This document shows positions 55,859-64,000 of a stretch of 64,000 nt of DNA, piece after piece (the first letter of the stretch is position 1; each line of letters opens with the position of its first letter). The notes under the pieces were generated by a model. It worked only from the letters and a program-made list of their open reading frames with translations. It had not been told where the DNA came from and searched no databases. Position numbers and translations under genes: made by a program. Source of the stretch: Hydrogenophaga sp. (GTDB lineage Bacteria; Pseudomonadota; Gammaproteobacteria; Burkholderiales; Burkholderiaceae_C); contig JAURYH010000044.1 of assembly GCA_030653975.1 (NCBI GenBank), forward strand, positions 1 through 64,000, given 5' to 3'.

Positions 55859-56145
55859 TGCACCTGACCCCAACAGAAACCGCCATGGCCGCCAAAGCCC
55901 TGCGACTGCACGTCGAGCAGCTGAAGGACATCGAGGGCCAGATGGCCCGGCACTTCCTGCGCCTGCCCACGCTGCAAGAGAACGCCCGGATGGTGAACGA
56001 CGAGCTGTACCGGCTGCGCGGCGAGATGGGCGAGCTGGCCGGGCGGATGGAGCGCTTCTCGGCCGCGGCCAAGCTGGCGCACGCCATGCCGGAACCAGAG
56101 GATGACGTCCTGGAGAGCCGGGCGGCAGGCGGGCAGGGTTGGTAG
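55858..56145 (+). CDS. Coiled-coil phage protein, 95 aa
   Basis: ATG overlaps the previous stop (TGATG). Nearly all helical (KALRLHVEQLKDIEGQMARH, DELYRLRGEMGELAGRMERF) with heptad-like spacing. Last gene before the late leader. Confidence 0.6.
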   Translation: MHLTPTETAMAAKALRLHVEQLKDIEGQMARHFLRLPTLQENARMVNDELYRLRGEMGELAGRMERFSAAAKLAHAMPEPEDDVLESRAAGGQGW

Positions 56146-56156
56146 GGCGCCACAGC

Positions 56157-56660
56157 TTGACAGCTGAACGACAATCGAGTTGTATAGCGGACAGTAAATT
56201 CCGCTACAATGTCATGAGCAATAGAGCGGGACAGACAGCCCCCGCATAAAAACAAGCGGCAACTTCTGTTGGAGTTGCTCGCCCTGAAATTCCTGACGAG
56301 GTCGCCGATGGCGGCCTTTCGCGTTTCTGGGCCGCCGCAGCAGCAGGTGGCCAAACGGGTAAATCCGCCACCCCACTGAACCCTTCCCCGCTCGGGGGCC
56401 GGGTGAGGCCAAGGCGGCCCGTGCAGCGTTGGGAAAAGCGCGGCCATCAGTGTGGCCTTGACGGTGTGCGCCCAGGGGATCGCCTGTAAATCTCCCAAGG
56501 CCCCTCTGGGCGCCGCCACCTGAAACCAGTTCCATGAGAGCCGCAAGGCCTTCGCACCCGGGACAGCCTGACCACCAGGCCCCGGGTGCTTTTTTATACC
56601 CAGGCGTTGGCCGGGAGAGCCAATGAACACACATCACATGAAGAACCAGGAGCGCAACCA
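56157..56660 (+). promoter_or_regulatory. Late leader: promoter, untranslated leader and terminator
   Basis: TTGACA (56157-56162) and TACAAT (56205-56210) suggest one or two promoters. A GCGGA/TCCGC dyad (56187-56204) sits just before TACAAT. About 340-380 nt without a gene follow, ending at a strong terminator, then the terminase genes. This is the layout of lambda PR'-tR', where an antiterminator lets polymerase into late genes. Confidence 0.5.
56554..56595 (+). terminator. Strong terminator before the late genes
   Basis: GCACCCGGG (56554-56562) pairs with CCCGGGTGC (56581-56589), 9 bp perfect, followed by six T. An inner GCCTG/CAGGC also pairs. It lies 65 bases before the terminase small-subunit gene. 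Confidence 0.9.
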
Positions 56661-57271
56661 TGGCGCGCCCTAAGGCGGAGAACGCCACCGACTGGGGGCC
56701 GATCCAGCGCGAGCATCGCCTGGGGCAGAAGTCCAACAACCAGATCGCCCGTGAGTTCAGCATCCAGGCCAGCTCACTGAGTCGGCGCGCCAAGAAGGAA
56801 GGCTGGGTCCAGGACAAGTCGAAAGAGGTGCGAGCGATCGCTGACGCAGTCCTGCTGGTGAGCAATACCGAAAAAGCAAGGGCTAATGCAACACCCAGTC
56901 AGCTTGAGATCGAAGCGGCTGCAGATGTGCGCATCAACGTGGTCCTGGGCCACCGCAAGGGCCTGCGCAAGCTCAGCGAGATCCGCGACAAGTTGCTGGC
57001 CAGCGTAGAGCAGGCGGTCGATGAAATGCCGGTGCTGGCCGAGATCATCGACATGGTTCGCAAAGAGGATGCCCGCGGCGTGGACAAGTTTAACGACGCC
57101 ATGCGCAAGGCGATGGGCCGCTCCGATCTGGTCGATGACCTGAAGAAGCTGGCCGAGGTGGATGACCGGGTTCGCAAGGGCGAGCGCGAGGCGTTCAACA
57201 TCGATGACGGCGAAGACAAGGGCAGCTCGGTCGATGAGATCCTCAAAAAGATCAATGCCAGCGCCGACTGA
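56660..57271 (+). CDS. Terminase small subunit
   Basis: 203 residues. N-terminal HTH region (IQREHRLGQKSNNQIAREFS, then SLSRRAKKEGW) and a long helical oligomerisation domain (RKGLRKLSEIRDKLLASVEQ). It recognises the packaging site and activates the large subunit encoded next. Start ATG 56660. Confidence 0.85.
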   Translation: MARPKAENATDWGPIQREHRLGQKSNNQIAREFSIQASSLSRRAKKEGWVQDKSKEVRAIADAVLLVSNTEKARANATPSQLEIEAAADVRINVVLGHRKGLRKLSEIRDKLLASVEQAVDEMPVLAEIIDMVRKEDARGVDKFNDAMRKAMGRSDLVDDLKKLAEVDDRVRKGEREAFNIDDGEDKGSSVDEILKKINASAD

Positions 57272-57500
57272 TGCCATCGTCCGAGCAGGGACGATTCAGT
57301 GGATCAAGGTCGGCTACTCGCTGGGCCGCGCAGAGCGTGAGCACATCTATCCGCTGGACGACTACCGGCCGCACGAGATCGACCTGGATGGCGCCTGCTG
57401 GTGCCGGCCCGAGTTCGACGCGAAAGACCCTGGCCTGGTGATCCACAACGCCATGGATGGGCGCGAGGCGTTCGAGACCGGCGCGAGGTTGATGTCCTGA
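57255..57500 (+). CDS. Small phage protein between terminase genes, 81 aa
   Basis: ATG 57255, overlapping the small subunit's end by 17 bases and ending on the large-subunit start. AIVRAGTIQWIKVGYSLGRA and LVIHNAMDGREAFETGARLM. Unknown; its position suggests packaging or a regulatory peptide. Confidence 0.6.
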   Translation: MPAPTDAIVRAGTIQWIKVGYSLGRAEREHIYPLDDYRPHEIDLDGACWCRPEFDAKDPGLVIHNAMDGREAFETGARLMS

Positions 57501-59023
57501 TGAGCCTCACGCCAGAGGAGCGAGAGCAGGCGCTGCGCCGGGTGCGCGAGAGTCTGCTGGTGCACATCGCGCACTGCGCAAAGATCAAGGACAAGTCTGG
57601 CAAGGTGATCCCGTTTCGTCTGAACCGGGCGCAGCGCTACATCCATGAAAGGCTGGAGCAGCAGCGCGCGGCCACGGGGATGGTTCGGGCGCTGATCCTT
57701 AAAAGCCGTCAACAAGGATCGTCAACTTACGTCGGTGAGCGCTTCTATCACCAGGTGTCGACTCAGGGGAAAAGCGCCTTCATCATGGCGCATGAGGACA
57801 AGGCGACACGCAACTTGTTCGAGATGGTCAAGCGCTACCAGGACCACAACCCACTGGCGCCCAGCACCAAGGCCTCGAACGCACAGGAGCTGATCTTCGG
57901 GGCTTTGGATGCCAGCTACAAACTGGCGACCGCGGGCACGGACGACGTTGGCCGATCGAACACGGCGCAGTTGCTTCATGGCTCTGAGGTGGCGTTCTGG
58001 CGCAAGCCGCAGATGCACCTGGCGAGCATTGGCAACACGGTGGCCGACATGGTTGGCACAGAGATCATCCTGGAGTCCACCGGCAACGGCCAGGGCAACG
58101 CCTTTCATTTAATGTGGCAGGAGGCCGAGGCAGGGCGCGGCGACTACATCGCGATCTTCGTGCCCTGGTTCTGGCAGGAGGAGTACCGGGCACCGGTGAA
58201 GCCCGACCTCGAGCTGAGCAATGAAGACCTGAAGTACATGCAGGCCTACGGGCTGGACATGGAGCAGATGCAGTGGCGGGCGAACAAGATCTCGACCTAC
58301 GGCCGCGGCTTCGAGTGGCTGTTCGATCAGGAGTACCCGGCGACCGCCAGCCTGGCGTTCCAGTCGGCCACGGTGAACCCGCTGATCAGCCCGCACGACG
58401 TGATGGCGGCGGTGAACTCCAGTTTCGTCGAGGGCCGCGCGCCGCTGATCATTGGTTGCGACCCGGCGGGTGATGGCGCCAACAACGCCGACCGCACGGC
58501 GATCGCTTTCAGGCGTGGGCGCATGTGCTTTCGCGTCGAGTACCACGAGGGTCTCAACACCATGCAGGTGGCCGGCAAGCTGGCCGCCTACTGGAACGAG
58601 ATGCACCCGGATGCGATGTTCATCGACAAGACCGGCCTGGGTGCCGGCATCGTGGACCGGCTGCAGGAGCTGAACATCCCGGTGATCGGCGTGAGCAACG
58701 CCAGCGCCGCGATCGACAGCGAGCGCTACGAGAACAAACGTGCCGAGCTCTGGTACCTGATGAAAGAGTGGTTCGAGAACACCCCGTGCCGTTTGCCCAA
58801 CGACGCCGCGCTGATCTCCGACATCACCTCGCCCATGCCGCGCAACAGCAGCAACGGTCGAAAGATGGTCGAGAAAAAAGAAGACATGACCAAACGCGGC
58901 ATCCGCTCGCCAGACGGCGCCGATGCGCTGTCGCTGACATTTGCCATGCCCGTCCAGTTCCGCGACCAGAGCGCTGGACGTGCCCCAGAAACAACCAGCC
59001 CAGCCACCAAGGCGGGGTACTGA
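57500..59023 (+). CDS. Terminase large subunit
   Basis: 507 residues from the ATG at 57500. ATPase domain with a deviant Walker A (LKSRQQGSSTYVGE), Walker B region (LLHGSEVAFW) and coupling motif (ILESTGNGQGN). Nuclease domain: IGCDPAGDGANNADRTA, DAMFIDKTGLGAGI and the C-terminal PDGADALSLTFA. It cuts concatemers and drives DNA into the prohead. Its start overlaps the previous stop (ATGA). Confidence 0.93.
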   Translation: MSLTPEEREQALRRVRESLLVHIAHCAKIKDKSGKVIPFRLNRAQRYIHERLEQQRAATGMVRALILKSRQQGSSTYVGERFYHQVSTQGKSAFIMAHEDKATRNLFEMVKRYQDHNPLAPSTKASNAQELIFGALDASYKLATAGTDDVGRSNTAQLLHGSEVAFWRKPQMHLASIGNTVADMVGTEIILESTGNGQGNAFHLMWQEAEAGRGDYIAIFVPWFWQEEYRAPVKPDLELSNEDLKYMQAYGLDMEQMQWRANKISTYGRGFEWLFDQEYPATASLAFQSATVNPLISPHDVMAAVNSSFVEGRAPLIIGCDPAGDGANNADRTAIAFRRGRMCFRVEYHEGLNTMQVAGKLAAYWNEMHPDAMFIDKTGLGAGIVDRLQELNIPVIGVSNASAAIDSERYENKRAELWYLMKEWFENTPCRLPNDAALISDITSPMPRNSSNGRKMVEKKEDMTKRGIRSPDGADALSLTFAMPVQFRDQSAGRAPETTSPATKAGY

Positions 59024-59032
59024 AGGAGTCCC

Positions 59033-59200
59033 ATGGACCAAGTCGACGAATACACCGAAGCCTGGGGCGAGGGCGCCATCGTGGAGCCGGCTGAGAAAAC
59101 CGTGCAGGGCGCAGCCCGCAAGCGCGCCAAGCAGGACCAGGACGACTTCGAGGACGAGTTCGCCAACCTGACGGCCGACGAGAAGGATGAGAGCCAATGA
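59033..59200 (+). CDS. Small acidic protein, 55 aa
   Basis: MDQVDEYTEAWGEGAIVEPA, then AARKRAKQDQDDFEDEFANL. ATG 59033 with GAAGGAG upstream; stop overlaps the portal start (ATGA), which supports it being translated. Role unknown. Confidence 0.65.
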   Translation: MDQVDEYTEAWGEGAIVEPAEKTVQGAARKRAKQDQDDFEDEFANLTADEKDESQ

Positions 59201-61638
59201 GCCCCGCTGAAGAACAGCTGAGCCAGCCAGGCGTGCTGCCGGCCCTGGTGATCGCCGCCATCCCGGTGCCGGTGACGCGCGAGCAGGAGCAGGCCGAGTA
59301 CGACGCGCACGCCAACCAGCTGATGAGTTCGGATGACGCCCAGCCCGAAAATCTGGATAGCCTGGGCCAGGTGTTGGTGGCCGAGTTCACGCGCGCCGTG
59401 GCCGACCGCCAGACCACCGAGGAGCGCTGGCTGCAGGATCTGCGCCAGTACAAAGGACAGTACGACCCCGAGGTGCTGGCCAAGCTGGTGGACCGCTCGA
59501 CCGCCTTCGCCCGCAAGACGCGGGTCAAAGTCAAGACCACCGACAGCCGCGTCGCCGACATGCTGTTCCCGGCCGGTGCCGACAAGAACTGGTCCCTGGA
59601 ATCCACGCCTCGACCATCGATCAGCGAGCACCAGAAGGCCGAGATCGCCCGGATGCTGGAGCAGCAGTTTGCAGCGGACCACCAGCAGGCGCTGGCCGAA
59701 TACCAGGCCATGGCCGAGCAAGGCGAACAACCGGGTCCAGCGCCGCAGCCGATGCGGGTCACCGAAAAGGACATCGAGGCGGCCGTGATCGAGATGGCCA
59801 CGACCGCGTCCAAGGGCATGGAGCGCACCGTGGCCGATCAACTGATCGAGGCGCGCTACAAGAAGTCCTGCCTGAAGGCGATCCACTCGGGCCACCTGTA
59901 CGGCACCGGCGTCATCAAGGGCCCGCTGATCGAGCGCCGCGTGCGCTCCGAGCACGTCAAGCAGGGCGGCAAGTGGACGCGCCGGGCGGTCGAGTACATC
60001 ACGCCGTTCGTGGACTTCGTGCCGCTGTGGCGCTTCTATCCCGACATGTCGGCCACCGAGCTGGCCGGCTGCTCGTTCGTCTACGAGCTGCACGACATGA
60101 CGCGCGCCGAGTTCGCCGACCTGTCCACGCGCAAGAGTTTCCGCGGCAAGCTGATCCGCGAGCACATCAAGGCCAACCCGAATGGCCACCGCAGCACCAT
60201 CCGCTCGGTCGACAGCGAGCTCAAGCAGCTGGGCGAGCGACCGACCAAGCAGGGCGACCACGGCCAGACCTACGAGGTGCTGGAGCGCTGGGGCTACCTG
60301 AATGGCGAGCAGCTGCGCAACGCCGGTGTCGAGGTGCCCGAGGAGCGCTGCCACGAAACCTTCTTCGCCAACGTGTGGCTGCTGCCATCGGGCGTGATCC
60401 TGAAGGCCGTGCTGCAGCCGATCGATGGTGTCACCTGGCCCTACCACCTCTACTACTTCGACAAGGATGAAACAAGCATCTTTGCCGAGGGCATCGCCGC
60501 GGTGATGCGCGACGACCAGGACATGATCAACGCGGCGATTCGCATGTTGCTGGACAACGCCGGTCTGATGGCGGGGCCCATGTTTGAGATCCAGACGGAT
60601 TTGCTGACGAACCCGGATACGGCGACCATATTCAGGCCATGGAAGGCCTTCATGCGCAACGCCAAGTCGCCAGGCCAGCGGGCTATCACGCCGATCAAGG
60701 TCGAGGGCAATCTGTCTGATCTGATGGGTATCGCCGAGAAGTTCGAGGTGCAGGCAGACGAGACGACGGCGATCCCGCGCTACATGAGTGGCGAGAACCC
60801 GAACAGCGGCGCGGCCGCAACCATGGGCGGCATGTCCATGCTGATGGGCGCTGCCAACATCGTGCTGAAGGATCTGGTCTCCAACTGGGATGACGTGACC
60901 GATACCTTCATCCGCTCGATGTACGCCTGGAACATGCAGTTCCACAAGGACGACAGCATCAAGGGTGACTTCGATGTGAAGACCACCGGTGCTGCTTCCC
61001 TGGTGGCCAAGGAGGTCCGCGCGCGCCAGCTCAACGAGATGGCTGCGGCCACCAACAACCCGATGGATGCGCCGTACATCAAGCGCGGCCTGCTCAACAA
61101 GCTGCGCGCCGAGGCCAATGAACTGGGCAATCTGGTGCGCACTGACGAGGAGGTTGCGGCCGACCCGGACGCCAAGATGCAGCAGGAGCTCGCCGCCAAG
61201 GATCAGCAGCTGGCCCTGGCCGAGCGCGAGGCCAACGTCAACCTGCGCATGGCCCAGGCCGAGCGCTACAAGGCCGAGGCGCTGACGATGCAGAACCGAG
61301 CCCTGCTGCACAAGGCCGAGGCGGTGGACCGCAAGCTGGAGTCGGTCTACGTGGCGCTGCAGGCCGCCGGCATCATCGTGATGAACCCGGGCACCGCGAT
61401 CGTGGCCGACGAGATCCTGAAGTCCGCCGAATGGGAGGACAGCACGCCGGATCCAGGCATGGCCGAACTCGGCGCGTTGACCGGCGCGCAGGCGGGCGCA
61501 CAGCCGGCGCCAGGCAACCAGATGAACCCGCAGATTCCGGACCCTGCGGCCGGCTCCCAGGTGCAGGTGCAGGTGCAGCCGCCGAGCGGCAACCAGGGTC
61601 AGCGCCAAGGTGTTGAGACCGTGGCGCTGGAAGGATGA
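59197..61638 (+). CDS. Portal protein (large, podovirus type)
   Basis: 813 residues. Typical portal features: KTRVKVKTTDSRVADMLFPA, YGTGVIKGP, a wing region, and FDVKTTGAASLVAKEVRARQ. The long C-terminal part (about 640-720: ELAAKDQQLALAEREANVNL) is a helical barrel/coiled coil, then a Pro/Gln-rich tail. It forms the dodecameric DNA gate. Size is well above siphovirus portals and like P22-type barrels. Confidence 0.88.
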   Translation: MSPAEEQLSQPGVLPALVIAAIPVPVTREQEQAEYDAHANQLMSSDDAQPENLDSLGQVLVAEFTRAVADRQTTEERWLQDLRQYKGQYDPEVLAKLVDRSTAFARKTRVKVKTTDSRVADMLFPAGADKNWSLESTPRPSISEHQKAEIARMLEQQFAADHQQALAEYQAMAEQGEQPGPAPQPMRVTEKDIEAAVIEMATTASKGMERTVADQLIEARYKKSCLKAIHSGHLYGTGVIKGPLIERRVRSEHVKQGGKWTRRAVEYITPFVDFVPLWRFYPDMSATELAGCSFVYELHDMTRAEFADLSTRKSFRGKLIREHIKANPNGHRSTIRSVDSELKQLGERPTKQGDHGQTYEVLERWGYLNGEQLRNAGVEVPEERCHETFFANVWLLPSGVILKAVLQPIDGVTWPYHLYYFDKDETSIFAEGIAAVMRDDQDMINAAIRMLLDNAGLMAGPMFEIQTDLLTNPDTATIFRPWKAFMRNAKSPGQRAITPIKVEGNLSDLMGIAEKFEVQADETTAIPRYMSGENPNSGAAATMGGMSMLMGAANIVLKDLVSNWDDVTDTFIRSMYAWNMQFHKDDSIKGDFDVKTTGAASLVAKEVRARQLNEMAAATNNPMDAPYIKRGLLNKLRAEANELGNLVRTDEEVAADPDAKMQQELAAKDQQLALAEREANVNLRMAQAERYKAEALTMQNRALLHKAEAVDRKLESVYVALQAAGIIVMNPGTAIVADEILKSAEWEDSTPDPGMAELGALTGAQAGAQPAPGNQMNPQIPDPAAGSQVQVQVQPPSGNQGQRQGVETVALEG

Positions 61639-61856
61639 GCATCGCCGCGGCCACCGCCCGGGTTGTAGCGGCCTATGCGCACTCTGACCAGAGCCGGCAG
61701 GTCGTGAAGATGCTGGACGCGCTGATCTCCGAGTACCGCGACGAGCTGGAGGCCAGCACGGGCGATCGCACGCTGCAGCTGCAGATGGCAGCTCGGCAGT
61801 GCCGGGCCCTCAAATCAGTGCTCTCTGGTGTGGCTCACGCCGACCCGAGGGTGTGA
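61635..61856 (+). CDS. Phage protein of unknown function, 73 aa
   Basis: ATG overlaps the portal stop (ATGA). Helical (QVVKMLDALISEYRDELEAS; LQMAARQCRALKSVLSGVAH). Between portal and scaffold; possibly head assembly. Confidence 0.6.
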   Translation: MSIAAATARVVAAYAHSDQSRQVVKMLDALISEYRDELEASTGDRTLQLQMAARQCRALKSVLSGVAHADPRV

Positions 61857-61939
61857 ACGATTCTTTGACCCCTGGCAATTCAGCCAGGACAGTTGGAGCC
61901 GGGCGACCGGCTTCTTGGAAGCCGGAAGAAAGGAACCCC

Positions 61940-62947
61940 ATGGCAACCACCACGAGCGCAGACCTGCAAAACAGCGAGCAGGAATTCAACGCAGCATTCG
62001 ACGAGCCCGATGCCGAGGTCACCGAGATGGGTGAGGAGGAGGCCTTTGGTCTCGACTTGCCGGAAGGCGACAGCGACACCGATGCGGCGGTCGCTCTTGA
62101 CAGTGATGACACAATGAAAACAGATGCCGAGGCTGTCAATGACGAGGCCGAGGAGATGGCCGAAGCCGACGGGGCGGCCGCCGATCCTGCTGCAGAAATG
62201 CCGGCAGAAGATGGCGCTGAGGCCGAGCCCACTGGCGAGGAAGACATGCCGACCGACCCGAAAGAGCTGCAGCGCATGAAGTCCTGGGAAGGCCGCCTGA
62301 GGGCGCGCGAGAAAGAGCTGGAGGCCAAGGCCGCCGAGATCGCAGCGCTCAGCGGTGGCGCCTCCGAAGATGAGGGTATGAGCGAGGATCCTGGTGAAGC
62401 GGTGGCCGATCTGGCTGCCGCGGTGGATTCCGGTGAGATGACTGCTGAAGCCGCCATGCAGACGCTCTCGGATGACTTCGGTCCTGAGTTCGCCAAGATG
62501 CTCCAGGTGCTGGTTGCTGCCGAGGCCAGCAAGGTGGGCAGCAAGGTGTCGGGCGACATCAACTCCTTGGTCGATGCGATCAAGGACGACAAGACGCGCT
62601 CGCACTTTGAGGCCATTGCTGATGCCCACCCGGACTTCAATGAGGTCGCCGACAGCGAAGACATGAAGGCCTACTTGGACAGCCTGGATGAAGCTGGGCG
62701 CGCCAAGGCCGAACAGGTCGCCGCCGCTGGCAGTACCCGCCAGGTGATCCGCTTCCTTGATGGCTTCAAGGCCTGGAGCGAATCCCAGAAGGCGCCAGCT
62801 CAAGAAGAGCCGGCCCAGGACGAGCCGGCCGCTGAAGCCGCAGACCCCGCAGTGGATGCCGCAGAAGGTGTTCGCTCCACGGGCCTGCGTCTGCCAGAGC
62901 AGCCGTCGCGCAACGACGACTACGAGACGGCCTGGTCGAAGTTTTAA
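61940..62947 (+). CDS. Scaffolding protein
   Basis: 335 residues, very acidic N-terminal half (AEEMAEADGAAADPAAEMPA), coiled coil (WEGRLRAREKELEAKAAEIA) and helical C-terminus (AHPDFNEVADSEDMKAYLDS). Acidic/helical makeup and position between portal and capsid genes fit a scaffold that shapes the procapsid. Family-level identity is inferred. Confidence 0.8.
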   Translation: MATTTSADLQNSEQEFNAAFDEPDAEVTEMGEEEAFGLDLPEGDSDTDAAVALDSDDTMKTDAEAVNDEAEEMAEADGAAADPAAEMPAEDGAEAEPTGEEDMPTDPKELQRMKSWEGRLRAREKELEAKAAEIAALSGGASEDEGMSEDPGEAVADLAAAVDSGEMTAEAAMQTLSDDFGPEFAKMLQVLVAAEASKVGSKVSGDINSLVDAIKDDKTRSHFEAIADAHPDFNEVADSEDMKAYLDSLDEAGRAKAEQVAAAGSTRQVIRFLDGFKAWSESQKAPAQEEPAQDEPAAEAADPAVDAAEGVRSTGLRLPEQPSRNDDYETAWSKF

Positions 62948-62980
62948 ACCGCTGATCCGCCACGCGCGGACACAGCCCAA

Positions 62981-63012
62981 GAGGCCGCCCGGCAGCAATG
63001 CCCGGCGGCCTC
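62981..63012 (+). other. Strong hairpin between scaffold and capsid genes
   Basis: GAGGCCGCC (62981-62989) pairs with GGCGGCCTC (63004-63012), with further inner pairs. No T-tract, so more likely an mRNA-stability or processing element than a terminator. The remaining 63013-63306 holds no believable gene; a long leader may raise capsid expression. Confidence 0.55.
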
Positions 63013-63306
63013 TGTCATTCACGGTTGGTAGTGCTCGCACTGTCGGCCCGGCAGTCCTGGCAACAGGGCTGCGATCTCTGCCATGAGGCCTGAAAAGACT
63101 GCCTCACAGCCGGCGTGCAGGTGCGCCGGATACCAATCACCTGCAACCCCTCGGAGCACGACCTCGGTCGCGCTGACAGCTGGACTGGGACATGCCTCAC
63201 GGCCCCCACATGGTCCGGCCGGTCTGCATACGGCAACAAGAAGTTCACCGCTCCTTCCGATGGCGCAACCGCGCCAACGTCCATCACGACATCGCAAGGA
63301 TTTCAA

Positions 63307-64000
63307 ATGACTCAAACCGCCTACGGCGACATCTCGCCCCGCACCGCTGCCTACGCTGAAAAAGAACTGCTCAAGCGCGGCCTCCCCTACCTGGTCCTGG
63401 AAAAATTCGGCCAGGCCAAGCCCATGCCGTCGAACTCCACCAAGGTGATGAAGTTCCGCCGCTACAACGCGCTGCCCAGCACCCCGGTGGCCCTGACCGA
63501 AGGCGTGACGCCCGCTGGCCAGGCCCTGAACGTCACCGATGTGACCGCGACCCTGACCCAGTACGGCGACAAGGTCTCCATCACCGACGTGGTGATCGAC
63601 ACCCACGAAGACCCGACCCTGAACGAGGCCGTGAACGTGCTGGGTGAACAAGCCGCCCAGGTGATCGAGAAGATGCGTTTCGGCGTCATCAAGGCCGGCA
63701 CCAACGTGCTGTACGGCAACGGAGCCGCGCGCACCGACGTGAACACCGCCATCTCGGTGACGGTGCAGCGCCGCGCTGTCCGCGCCCTGAAGCGCCAGAA
63801 CGGCCGCCCGATCACCCAGATCGTGCGCTCGACCCCTGCCTACGGCACCGAGAACGTGGCTCCCGGCTTCGTCGGCCTGATCCATCCCGACCTGGAATCC
63901 GACGTGCGCGCCCTGCCGGGATTCACGCCGGCCGAGAAGTACGGCTCGATCACCCCCTGGGAGAACGAGATCGGCAAGGTCGATGAGGTGCGCTATGTGT
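63307..64000 (+). CDS. Major capsid protein, N4-gp56 type (partial)
   Basis: ATG 63307 after AAGGATTTCAA; runs off the window after 231 codons. KTYGDISPRTAAY-like start (MTQTAYGDISPRTAAYAEKE), AKPMPSNSTKVMKFRRYNAL, VLGEQAAQVIEKMRFGVIKA and VGLIHPDLESDVRALPGF are hallmarks of the N4-gp56 capsid family. It forms the HK97-fold head shell. Confidence 0.9.
   Translation, partial: MTQTAYGDISPRTAAYAEKELLKRGLPYLVLEKFGQAKPMPSNSTKVMKFRRYNALPSTPVALTEGVTPAGQALNVTDVTATLTQYGDKVSITDVVIDTHEDPTLNEAVNVLGEQAAQVIEKMRFGVIKAGTNVLYGNGAARTDVNTAISVTVQRRAVRALKRQNGRPITQIVRSTPAYGTENVAPGFVGLIHPDLESDVRALPGFTPAEKYGSITPWENEIGKVDEVRYV

Larger units (their letters stand above)
21448..64000. mobile_element. Prophage, left part (right end beyond the window)
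   Basis: From the tRNA-Val 3' end rightward every recognisable gene is phage-like: tyrosine integrase, recombination and replication genes, CI/Cro-type switch, terminase, portal, scaffold and capsid. No bacterial housekeeping gene occurs after relA. Tail, lysis and the right attachment site are not in the window. The mix of an N4-gp56-type capsid with a very large portal suggests a podovirus-like virion. Confidence 0.95.

Noticed and set aside
58726-61608. 960-aa minus-strand open frame
   Set aside because: Shadow of terminase and portal genes caused by high GC; no family motifs.
21448-64000. CRISPR array or diversity-generating retroelement in the prophage
   Set aside because: No regularly spaced direct repeats and no prophage reverse transcriptase in the visible part; the only reverse transcriptase fragment is the chromosomal intron relic.

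Overview
High-GC DNA from a betaproteobacterium, most likely a member of the Comamonadaceae or a close relative (Hydrogenophaga/Acidovorax type). This placement is inferred from base composition and gene content (cysQ, mfd, ispD-ispF, envZ-ompR, a synthetase-type relA, 3-hydroxybutyrate dehydrogenase); no search could be run. The window is about one third chromosome and two thirds prophage.

Chromosome, 1-21447. The left edge (46-90) is the 3' part of a proline-type tRNA with no 5' half, so an integrative element probably lies just outside the window. After it come a broken AbiEii-type toxin remnant, cysQ, a decayed permease fragment, an RNase D-like exonuclease, a DEAD-box helicase, a SUI1/YciH factor, two redox genes (thioredoxin-like and glutaredoxin-CcdA fusion), serB, a small membrane protein, mfd, ispDF, envZ/ompR, a SIMPL protein, a collapsed group II intron sitting directly behind a terminator, bdhA, an alpha/beta hydrolase, relA and tRNA-Val(GAC).

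Prophage, 21448 to beyond 64000. A tyrosine-integrase temperate phage sits at the 3' end of tRNA-Val. Its virion genes (HTH terminase small subunit, terminase large subunit, very large portal, acidic scaffold, N4-gp56-type capsid protein) suggest a short-tailed phage. Leftward (minus) early operons fill 47.5-21.5 kb: integrase/Xis, dUTPase, SSB, RdgC, YqaJ exonuclease, RecT, NinB, DUF1376/DUF6475-type replication genes, Cro-like protein, an HDAC-fold enzyme, a tyrosine phosphatase and many tiny genes. A LexA-like repressor is encoded rightward at 40.1 kb. Rightward genes run from 48.4 kb into the late operon at 56.7 kb.

Regulation. One short dyad (roughly TTGCTG-NN-CAGCAAAC) lies in or at the promoter of the four main leftward operons, at the divergent repressor promoter, and in two rightward promoter regions. 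This suggests one repressor silences the whole early programme through scattered operators. A DnaA box and clustered TCACGCGTGA palindromes separate the leftward and rightward halves. The late genes are preceded by a promoter, a roughly 380-nt leader and a terminator, resembling a lambda PR'-tR' switch.

Most notable: (1) a LAGLIDADG intein in RecT whose residues fit the rare class 3 splicing type; (2) an approximately 800-nt gene-free stretch (51.7-52.5 kb) with long perfect inverted repeats and a T-arm-like hairpin, a good candidate for a large ornate phage RNA; (3) a complete-active-site HDAC-fold enzyme in the early region; (4) integron-like or start-associated boundary elements flanking tiny gene cassettes, with matching inverted 7-mers at successive boundaries; (5) the dispersed operator network.
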